Below are positions 1 to 5,195 of a stretch of 6,471 nt of DNA, in pieces. The DNA is from Chloroflexota bacterium. GTDB lineage: Bacteria; Chloroflexota; UBA5177; JANWHV01. Positions within the stretch are counted from its first letter, which is position 1; every line of letters begins with the position of its first letter. A program made the position numbers and the translations under genes. The notes under the pieces are model-generated. The model was not told the DNA's origin and searched no databases. It was given only the letters and a program-made list of their open reading frames with translations. The DNA lies in assembly GCA_028287725.1 (NCBI GenBank), contig JAQBPC010000334.1, positions 1 through 6,471 on the forward strand. Direction: 5' to 3'.

Positions 1-1034
1 CCTCGAGCCAGGCGGCATCGACGATTGGCGGGAACGCGGCGATGAACGCCGGCGGCCCGCATACGCTGGCTTACGGCGTTACGGCGAATCACGTGCTCGG
101 CGTGCGCCTGCTGCTGGCGAACGGCCAAGTCGCGGAGCTTGGCGGGCCGGCGCCTGATATGCCGGGCTATGACCTGACATCGTTGGTCGTCGGTAGCGAA
201 GCCACACTTGGCGTGATTGGTGAAGTGACGGTGCGCTTACTGCCAAGGCCCGAGGCCGTGCGTACGATGGTGGCTGTGTTCGACTCCGTGGAACGGTGTG
301 CCGCCTGCGTCGGCGCGATCATCAGAACGGGAGTCATTCCGGCAGCGCTGGAAATGATGGACAACCCGACGATCCGAGCCGTCGAAGCGGCGACGTCCGC
401 CGGCTACCCGCTAGATGCCGGGGCTGTGCTCCTGATCGAGCTGGAAGGGCTCGTAGAGGCAGTTGAAGTCGGCCTCGAGTCGGCCATTGCCACCTGCACT
501 GAGAGCGGCTCCTCGGAAATTCGGGTAGCCACAACCGAAGAAGAGAGAGCCAAGCTCTGGAAAGCACGTAAAGAGGCCGGGGGTGCTTACGGCCGGCTGG
601 CGCCGAACTACTATGTCATGGATGGCGTGGCGCCACGCAATGCCTTGCCCGCCGTACTGGCCGCGGTCGAGCGAATTAGCGCCGAATACAATCTGCAAGC
701 TGCGACGCTATTACATGCTGGGGACGGTAACATCCACCCTGCCCTGCTGTTTGACTCCGAAGAACCGGGGGCCATCGAGCGGGTCCGCGCGGCCGGCGCC
801 GCGATCCTGCAGGTGTGCCTGGACCATGGCGGTTCGTTGACCGGCGAGCATGGCATCGGCGTCGAGAAACTCGACGTAGTTCGACAGATGTTCACTGATG
901 ACGACCTGGAGATCATGGATCGGGTTCGTCGAGTGTTTGACCCGGATCGCCGCTGCAATCCCGGCAAATTGTTCCCGACGCCCGGTCGCTGCATTGAGCT
1001 ACAGGGTCGAGCATTGCTCGAGGCGCACTGGTGA
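1..1034 (+). CDS. glcD: Glycolate oxidase subunit GlcD, FAD-linked (5'-truncated by window edge)
   Basis: C-terminal two thirds of a GlcD-type flavoprotein, which oxidises glycolate (or a related 2-hydroxyacid such as D-lactate) to the 2-oxoacid and passes electrons through partner subunits to the respiratory chain. The frame is open from nucleotide 3 and begins SSQAASTIGGNAAMNAGGPH, the middle of the PCMH-type FAD-binding domain, so the ATG at 42 is internal and the true start lies upstream. About 343 residues are visible; E. coli GlcD has about 499. Family hallmarks are HAGDGNIHP (nt 714-740), GEHGIG (843-860) and the C-terminal NPGKLFPTPGRC (957-992), which is very typical of GlcD rather than of other FAD oxidases. 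The gene is translationally coupled to glcE by a 4-base overlap. No frameshift or missing motif is seen. D-lactate dehydrogenase is the main alternative, but the adjacent glcE favours glycolate oxidase. Confidence 0.93.
   Translation, partial: SSQAASTIGGNAAMNAGGPHTLAYGVTANHVLGVRLLLANGQVAELGGPAPDMPGYDLTSLVVGSEATLGVIGEVTVRLLPRPEAVRTMVAVFDSVERCAACVGAIIRTGVIPAALEMMDNPTIRAVEAATSAGYPLDAGAVLLIELEGLVEAVEVGLESAIATCTESGSSEIRVATTEEERAKLWKARKEAGGAYGRLAPNYYVMDGVAPRNALPAVLAAVERISAEYNLQAATLLHAGDGNIHPALLFDSEEPGAIERVRAAGAAILQVCLDHGGSLTGEHGIGVEKLDVVRQMFTDDDLEIMDRVRRVFDPDRRCNPGKLFPTPGRCIELQGRALLEAHW
1007..1023 (+). promoter_or_regulatory. Hairpin covering the glcE Shine-Dalgarno
   Basis: A perfect 6-bp inverted repeat (TCGAGC 1007-1012, GCTCGA 1016-1021, loop ATT) lies in the last codons of glcD. 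Its 3' arm includes the first bases of the GAGG Shine-Dalgarno (1020-1023), 7 bases before the glcE GTG start. If it folds in the mRNA, it would limit independent entry at glcE until a ribosome finishing glcD opens it. The repeat is directly visible; the coupling role is inferred. Confidence 0.4.
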
Positions 1035-2356
1035 GTGCGACTGTGGAGCATGCACTCGGTCCGGATGCACCGTGGCGCGGTGTTACGGACGGCGCTGCGG
1101 ACGATTTGCGCATCGATGGACTGGCACCTCGCTTCGAAGCGACGCCGGCAACGCCTGAGGAGTTGTGTGCGATACTGCGCGAAGCAGAGAAGGCGGGGCT
1201 CGCCGTGTGTCCGCGCGGCGCCGGAAGCAAGACATCACGCGGACAGGTCCCGGTGCGCTACGACCTTGCCCTGAAGACAACCTCGCTCACTGGGCTACTT
1301 GAGTATCGGCCAGACGATCTCGTCGCCGTTGCGCGCGCCGGAACACCGCTCAGAGAGCTTCAGCGTTCCTTCAGCGAGCATGGTCAGTGGCTGGCGCTGG
1401 ACCCGGCGGACAGCGCATCGGCGACAATTGGCGGCACGCTCGCGGCAAATACCAGCGGCCCACATCGGTATCGCTATGGGACGGCGCGCGACCTGGTATT
1501 GGGGATGCAGGTAGCCTATGCCGGCGGAACGCTGGCCCGGTCAGGCGCTAAAGTAGTGAAGAGTGTCGCCGGATATGACATCCATAAGCTGCACATCGGC
1601 GCCCTGGGTACGCTTGGCGTGATTACCGAGGTTGCCCTGCGGCTTCATCCGCTGCCCGCTAGTCAGCAGCTTGTCGCCTGCGCCGCACCGACAGTTTTAG
1701 GGCTCGCCCCGGTTATCGAGACGCTGATGCACCTCCCGCTGGGGCTCGGAGCAATGGAGCTCGTGAACGCCGCGGGCGCTGCCCGATTGAAAAGCGCAGG
1801 CGTGAACCTCCCCAGTGGATGGCTATTGCTGGTCCTGTGTGAGGGGCACCCACGCGTGGTGGGACGCCAGGTCGACGAGGTACGGCGCGCCGCGGCATCC
1901 GTGAGCGTCGCCGTCTCTCCAGTAGCAACCGATACTGCCGCCGTCGCACTCCTCGACGAGATCTCTCGCCTCACCGTGCCGGATGAACGGGACACGGTAG
2001 TGCTCAAGATTGCGGTACCACCGGGCCATACAGCCGCGGCGATAGACGGAGTCGAGAAGCTACTCGCGGAGTTCGAGACATCTGCACAACCGGTCATTCA
2101 GGCGCATGCGGGAAACGGCGTAGTGCATGTGAATCTCCAACCACAGGTCGCCGGCATCTCCGACATCGTGCAGCAATTGAGGCACGCGGCGAAGGGCTTT
2201 CGTGGGCACGTCACTGTGCTCGCCTGTCCGCTGGATGCCAAGCGGCAACTAGATGTATGGGGAGAAACGGCGACGCCCACGCTGATGCGCGATCTCAAAG
2301 CTGCCCTCGACCCACGTGCCGTCCTGAATCCCGGCCGCTTTGTGCATGGACTGTAG
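1031..2356 (+). CDS. glcE: Glycolate oxidase FAD-binding subunit GlcE
   Basis: 441-residue FAD-binding subunit that pairs with GlcD in glycolate oxidase. The GTG start overlaps the glcD stop as GTGA, with GAGG 7 bases upstream; both support this start. The PCMH FAD-binding domain spans about residues 36-208. It contains the phosphate-binding loop PRGAGSK (61-67), DPADSASATIGGTLAANTSG (124-143), the segment GAKVVKSVAGYDIHKL (172-187) and ALGTLGVITEVALRLHPLP (191-209). The substrate-side C-terminal domain ends with LDPRAVLNPGRFVHGL (426-441), as is typical for GlcE. At 441 residues it is longer than E. coli GlcE (about 350), but within the range I recall for other phyla. In most operons glcF (Fe-S subunit) comes next; here a 122-base gap and a synthetase gene follow, so the Fe-S partner must lie elsewhere or be absent. 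Confidence 0.9.
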   Translation: MSATVEHALGPDAPWRGVTDGAADDLRIDGLAPRFEATPATPEELCAILREAEKAGLAVCPRGAGSKTSRGQVPVRYDLALKTTSLTGLLEYRPDDLVAVARAGTPLRELQRSFSEHGQWLALDPADSASATIGGTLAANTSGPHRYRYGTARDLVLGMQVAYAGGTLARSGAKVVKSVAGYDIHKLHIGALGTLGVITEVALRLHPLPASQQLVACAAPTVLGLAPVIETLMHLPLGLGAMELVNAAGAARLKSAGVNLPSGWLLLVLCEGHPRVVGRQVDEVRRAAASVSVAVSPVATDTAAVALLDEISRLTVPDERDTVVLKIAVPPGHTAAAIDGVEKLLAEFETSAQPVIQAHAGNGVVHVNLQPQVAGISDIVQQLRHAAKGFRGHVTVLACPLDAKRQLDVWGETATPTLMRDLKAALDPRAVLNPGRFVHGL

Positions 2357-2478
2357 CGCTTAACCAACCACTGTGTTCACTTTGACCACTTACGCGCGGC
2401 ATTGAAGGCTGCATAATGAGTATGCTGAATGCCGACTGTACCGTGGATTGATGACCGTAGCATGAGAGAAGCGTTCCC
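2357..2478 (+). promoter_or_regulatory. Intergenic gap with a possible promoter for the synthetase-ybjQ unit
   Basis: This 122-base gap separates glcE from the synthetase gene and is the most likely place for a new promoter. It holds a good -10-like hexamer, CATAAT (2412-2417), and a -35-like TTGACC (2382-2387). The spacing between them is 24 bases, too long for a normal sigma-70 pair, so at most one of them is a true element. GCATA/TATGC (2411-2415 and 2421-2425) forms a short dyad over the -10-like site and could be an operator or chance. No hairpin with a T-run, and so no clear glcE terminator, is visible. Confidence 0.3.
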
Positions 2479-3837
2479 ATGATGAACTCGGTGCGTACCG
2501 ACATTCTGCGCCAGGTCCGCGAGCGCGACGTCCGGATGGTGCGATTTCTATACTGCGACACCAGCTCAATTATTCGGGGCAAAGCCACCCATGTCCGCGG
2601 ACTCGAAGATAGGTTGCACAGCGGCATCGGTCTCACCGTAGCAATGCAGGCGATGTGCATGCTCGACCAACTTGCAAATATCGATGGATTGGGCGCGGTC
2701 GGCGAGATCCGGCTTGTACCGGACCCGCGCACATTCGTGGTCCTGCCATATCTGCCAAGAGTCGCCTCCATGTGCGTCGACATGATGACGCTGGACAATG
2801 AGCCGTGGGCGTTCTGCCCTCGGTCATTCCTCAAGCGGATGATTGCGCGCCTTGAAGGACAGGGCATGCGTATCCGTGCCTCGTTCGAGGGCGAGTACAG
2901 CCTGCTGGCCGCCGACGGTGACATGCTTCGGCCCATCGACTCAAGCCTGTGCTTTTCAACAGTCGGCATGGATACGTCCGCGGCGGTGATCAACGCAACG
3001 ATCGATGCGCTCGAGGCGCAGGGCCTTCAGGTGGAGCAATATTACGCCGAATTGGCGCATGGCCAGCAAGAGTTGTCGATCCGGCATGCCGAAGGACTTG
3101 ACGCCGCGGACAACCAGATTACCTATCGGGAGACCGTGCGCGGGGTAGCGCAGCAGCACGGCTTAGTGGCCTCATTCGCGCCAAAACCGCTCGTGGATCA
3201 GGCAGGTAACGGCTGCCACCTCCACTTCAGCCTGGTTGGTCGGGACGGCAGAACCTCATTGTTCTACGATCGCGGCGCGCCGTACAACCTTAGCACCACA
3301 GCGCGGCAGTTCACGGCGGGTGTACTCGAACACCTACCCGCCCTCGTAGCGCTCACGTGCTCGAGCGTCAACTCGTATCGGCGGCTGCAGCCGCAGGCCT
3401 GGAGCTCTGCCTATACCTGCTGGGGACCCGACAACCGCGAAGCCGCCATACGCGTGGCATCACCATTTGCCGGCGACGAGGCGGGCACGATCAATGCCGA
3501 GCTCAAAGCGTGTGACCATACCTCAAACCCCTACATTGCGCTTGGCGCACTAATCGCGGCCGGACTCGACGGCATCGCGCGTAAGCTCGATCTCCCAGAT
3601 CCCGTGCTCGCCGATCCTTCGTTGCTCAGTGAAGCCGATCGGACTGCACGGGGGGTGAAGCGGCTGCCGGGGAGCTTAACGGAAGCCCTCGATGAGCTGG
3701 CCGCGGATGCCGTGCTCTGTGGCGCGCTGGGTCCGGAGCTAGTCAGTGCCATACAGGGCGTCAAAAGGCTGGAGGCGCGCTTGTTTGCCGAGCAGGACGT
3801 CGATTTTGAGCTGAACCGGCACAATACCCGGTTTTAG
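2479..3837 (+). CDS. Glutamine synthetase-superfamily enzyme, probable gamma-glutamyl-amine ligase
   Basis: 452-residue cytoplasmic enzyme of the GS type I fold, expected to activate glutamate with ATP and join it to an amine. The start is the first ATG of ATGATG, with GAGAAG (2466-2471) 7 bases upstream. Residues 17-90 form the beta-grasp domain (VRFLYCDTSSIIRGK, with D27 matching E. coli GlnA D50). The catalytic domain has E137/E139 (FEGEY), E191 and E198 (ELAHGQQE), GNGCHLH (243-249), NSYRRL (298-303), NREAAIR (319-325) and ELKACDHTSNPY (341-352). Two features depart from GlnA. The flap Glu (E327) aligns with W308, and the C-terminal adenylylation motif NLYDLP is absent. ELK replaces the usual ELR, as I recall for FluG/NodGS-like members. 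The substrate is therefore probably not simple ammonia; polyamine, ethanolamine or another amine are options. It probably forms an operon with the YbjQ gene 16 bases downstream. Confidence 0.88.
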   Translation: MMNSVRTDILRQVRERDVRMVRFLYCDTSSIIRGKATHVRGLEDRLHSGIGLTVAMQAMCMLDQLANIDGLGAVGEIRLVPDPRTFVVLPYLPRVASMCVDMMTLDNEPWAFCPRSFLKRMIARLEGQGMRIRASFEGEYSLLAADGDMLRPIDSSLCFSTVGMDTSAAVINATIDALEAQGLQVEQYYAELAHGQQELSIRHAEGLDAADNQITYRETVRGVAQQHGLVASFAPKPLVDQAGNGCHLHFSLVGRDGRTSLFYDRGAPYNLSTTARQFTAGVLEHLPALVALTCSSVNSYRRLQPQAWSSAYTCWGPDNREAAIRVASPFAGDEAGTINAELKACDHTSNPYIALGALIAAGLDGIARKLDLPDPVLADPSLLSEADRTARGVKRLPGSLTEALDELAADAVLCGALGPELVSAIQGVKRLEARLFAEQDVDFELNRHNTRF

Positions 3838-3841
3838 GAAA

Positions 3842-3847
3842 GGGAGG
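3842..3847 (+). promoter_or_regulatory. Strong ribosome binding site fixing a TTG start
   Basis: GGGAGG, just after the synthetase stop codon, sits 6 bases before TTG at 3854. No ATG or GTG in the same frame gives the conserved YbjQ N-terminus, so this Shine-Dalgarno decides the start in favour of TTG. Confidence 0.75.
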
Positions 3848-3853
3848 ACGGCA

Positions 3854-4177
3854 TTGATCATCACCACCACCGAGAACGTACACGGGTACCGGGTTCGGGA
3901 AGTCAGGGGCCAGGTATTCGGTGTCGTCGTGCGAAGTCGAGGACTCGGCGGCAACATTATGGCCAGCCTGCGATCGCTGAAGGGCGGTGAGATTAAGGAG
4001 TACACGCAGCTGCTGGAATCAACGCGTAACGATGCCATCGATCGCATGGTGCAAAATGCACAGGCAATGGGCGCCAATGGCGTGGTGATGATGCGTTTCG
4101 ACTCCTCGGAGATAGGCGAGACAATGTCGGAAATTGTAGCCTACGGCACGGCGGTAATCCTCGATCCGGATGCATAG
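3854..4177 (+). CDS. YbjQ/UPF0145 family protein ('heavy-metal-binding domain')
   Basis: 107-residue soluble protein covering the whole YbjQ_1 family length (about 105 residues). The TTG start yields MIITTTENVHGYRV, which matches the family's typical MIITTT..I.G N-terminus exactly and is served by a GGGAGG site. Other family marks are the G-x-N-I-x-x-S-x-R block (GGNIMASLRSLKGGEIKEY, residues 32-50), the helical RNDAIDRMVQNAQAMGANGVV (58-78), and the final IGETMSEIVAYGTAVIL (87-103). As I recall, solved members are small alpha/beta oligomers; biochemical function is not established, and the 'heavy-metal-binding' label is weakly supported. No Cys is present and I see no obvious metal-ligand cluster. 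The 16-base gap to the synthetase implies co-transcription, so a supporting role for that enzyme or its product is possible but unproven. Confidence 0.88.
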   Translation: MIITTTENVHGYRVREVRGQVFGVVVRSRGLGGNIMASLRSLKGGEIKEYTQLLESTRNDAIDRMVQNAQAMGANGVVMMRFDSSEIGETMSEIVAYGTAVILDPDA

Positions 4178-4206
4178 CGAATCCGATCGGTATCACGTTA
4201 CTTTTT
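4162..4206 (+). terminator. Possible weak terminator at the end of the YbjQ gene
   Basis: CGATC-c-GGAT (4162-4171, one bulged C) can pair with ATCCGATCG (4181-4189) over nine base pairs, with a 9-base loop that contains the YbjQ stop codon. A TTTTT tract (4202-4206) follows, but 12 bases beyond the stem, which is too far for a classical intrinsic terminator. Its position at the end of the synthetase-ybjQ unit is right; the architecture is imperfect. Confidence 0.3.
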
Positions 4207-4209
4207 AAC

Positions 4210-4269
4210 CTGGTCCTCACGTTTTCCTGTACAGGACCAGCAATGGCAGGTCAAATGCCACTGCTGGTC
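4210..4269 (+). promoter_or_regulatory. Pair of mutually exclusive hairpins in the sigma-gene leader
   Basis: Stem A pairs CTGGTCCT (4210-4217) with AGGACCAG (4233-4240), eight perfect pairs and a 15-base loop. Stem B pairs GACCAGCAATGGCA (4235-4248) with TGCCACTGCTGGTC (4256-4269), 13 of 14 pairs with one A-C mismatch and a 7-base loop. Bases 4235-4240 are needed by both, so only one can form at a time. No T-run follows stem B, so it is not a classical terminator. It may end the upstream transcript in a Rho-assisted or U-tract-free way, protect a 3' end, or act as a switch for the sigma gene. The pairing is visible; the function is inferred. Confidence 0.5.
4225..4236. repeat. 12-bp perfect palindrome, possible operator
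   Basis: TCCTGTACAGGA is identical on both strands. It could bind a dimeric regulator upstream of the sigma gene, or it may simply be part of the hairpin-rich leader. It lacks the wide spacing of a proteobacterial LexA box. Confidence 0.35.
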
Positions 4270-4296
4270 GTCGCCAAGCGGCGGCGTGGAGAACGA

Positions 4297-4345
4297 GATC
4301 CGTGGTGGTCAAGGGGTGGTGACCACGCGGGTCCGAAGCGGGATC
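4297..4345 (+). repeat. Nested dyads immediately upstream of the sigma gene
   Basis: An outer GATCC (4297-4301)/GGATC (4341-4345) encloses GTGGTC (4305-4310)/GACCAC (4321-4326). An overlapping odd-centred dyad, GTGGT-G-ACCAC, spans 4316-4326. The element ends 10 bases before the first ATG of the sigma gene, so it could be an operator or a leader structure affecting translation. Confidence 0.35.
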
Positions 4346-4355
4346 AGAGGATGTC

Positions 4356-5195
4356 ATGCCAGGGTATTCGTTTGCCGGATGCAGGACTAGCGCGGTAGCC
4401 TTCCAATCGGCACTGGAGGCGTCCGCGTTTGAAGCATGGGCTCCGGGTGCCCCGGCGACCAACACACGCGGCAAGAAGTGGTGGATGGCAGACGACATGC
4501 GGCAGCCCGTGCCTGGAGACGACACCCGTGCAAGTGCGGCAACCGCTGAGACGCCGGCATCGGTGGGCGCCAACGCCCTGAGCGCCGGCGGCGCAGCGGC
4601 CACGCATGGCTCTGCCGCGGAATATGCATTGCTGGATGATGCAGAGCTCGTCGAGCGCGCCAAATATGAGTCAGCAGCTTTCGGCCACTTATACGAGCGA
4701 CATGTGCGCTCGGTGTTTGGTTTTGCATACAACAAAGTGCAGGACGCAAGTGTAGCCGAGGACCTCACCTCGCAGACGTTCCTCAGAGCTTTAAAGGCAC
4801 TGCCCCGCTACGAGCAGCGGGGCGTACCGTTCAGGAGCTGGCTCTTCCGCATTACCGCGAATCTTGTGGCTGACCGCCATCGCTCGCCGCATCCCGAAGT
4901 ACCGTTGCGCAAGCACGAGGGGAACGACGAAGTCGCTGACGAAATCGACCCGCCGGATCCACACGCCGAAGAAGAGATTACAGAATGGGAGCGGGCGGAG
5001 GCGTTTGCTCGGCTCATAGCTGATCTCTCGCCTGAACAGCGCACCGCAGTGCATCTGCGCTTCGTGGACGGCTTGCCAATCGCCGCCATCGCCACGCAAA
5101 TGGCCCGCTCCGAGGGAGCGGTCAAAATGATGCTGATGCGCGCACTGCAGAATCTACGACGAACGATGACCTTGGAGACCTCAGATGCAGGATGA
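4356..5195 (+). CDS. ECF-type RNA polymerase sigma factor (sigma-70 family)
   Basis: Alternative sigma factor directing RNA polymerase to a dedicated promoter set. Region 2 spans about residues 95-175: DAELVERAKYESAAFGHLYE, AYNKVQDASVAEDLTSQTF, then FRSWLFRITANLVADRHR, covering core binding and -10 recognition. An acidic linker (about 180-212) joins it to region 4 (about 213-272), with LSPEQRTAVHLRFVDGLPI and the helix-turn-helix AAIATQMARSEGAVKMMLMR for -35 recognition. There is no region 1 or 3, as expected for the ECF class. The start is uncertain. ATG 4356 has AGAGGA 4 bases upstream and gives 279 residues with an unusually long, low-complexity, Ala/Ser/Thr-rich N-terminus. ATG 4485 gives 236 residues, behind only a weak AAGAAG. 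The gene overlaps the next one by 11 bases, the usual layout for a sigma/anti-sigma pair. Confidence 0.85.
   Translation: MPGYSFAGCRTSAVAFQSALEASAFEAWAPGAPATNTRGKKWWMADDMRQPVPGDDTRASAATAETPASVGANALSAGGAAATHGSAAEYALLDDAELVERAKYESAAFGHLYERHVRSVFGFAYNKVQDASVAEDLTSQTFLRALKALPRYEQRGVPFRSWLFRITANLVADRHRSPHPEVPLRKHEGNDEVADEIDPPDPHAEEEITEWERAEAFARLIADLSPEQRTAVHLRFVDGLPIAAIATQMARSEGAVKMMLMRALQNLRRTMTLETSDAG
5174..5177 (+). promoter_or_regulatory. Ribosome binding site for the anti-sigma gene, inside the sigma gene
   Basis: GGAG lies 7 bases before ATG 5185, within the last codons of the sigma gene. It supports the overlapping start and near-equal synthesis of the two proteins. Confidence 0.6.

Noticed and set aside
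42..44. ATG at 42 as the start of glcD
   Set aside because: The frame is open upstream to the window edge and encodes conserved GlcD residues (ASTIGGN) before this Met, so the gene is truncated, not started here.
1850..1859. Palindrome CCACGCGTGG inside glcE
   Set aside because: A single 10-base palindrome in GC-rich coding sequence with no neighbouring signal is expected by chance.
2295..2993. Long minus-strand open frame across the synthetase start
   Set aside because: It lies opposite well-supported coding sequence and its translation (Ser/Arg-rich, no recognisable motif) looks like a GC-rich shadow frame.
4226..4235. LexA/SOS box
   Set aside because: CTGT and ACAG are adjacent here; the proteobacterial LexA box needs an 8-base gap between them, and the Gram-positive box (GAAC-N4-GTTC) is absent.
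4310..4335. T-box riboswitch-like sequence (GGGTGGTGACCACGCGGG resembles AGGGTGGNACCGCG)
   Set aside because: Extra bases break the conserved core, the downstream gene is a sigma factor rather than an amino-acid gene, and no Stem I or specifier loop was recognised. A covariance-model search (Rfam T-box) would settle it.
4217..4768. Minus-strand open frame spanning the leader and the 5' part of the sigma gene
   Set aside because: It overlaps sigma region 2 antisense, shows no recognisable protein motif, and is Ala/Ser/Pro-rich as expected for a shadow.
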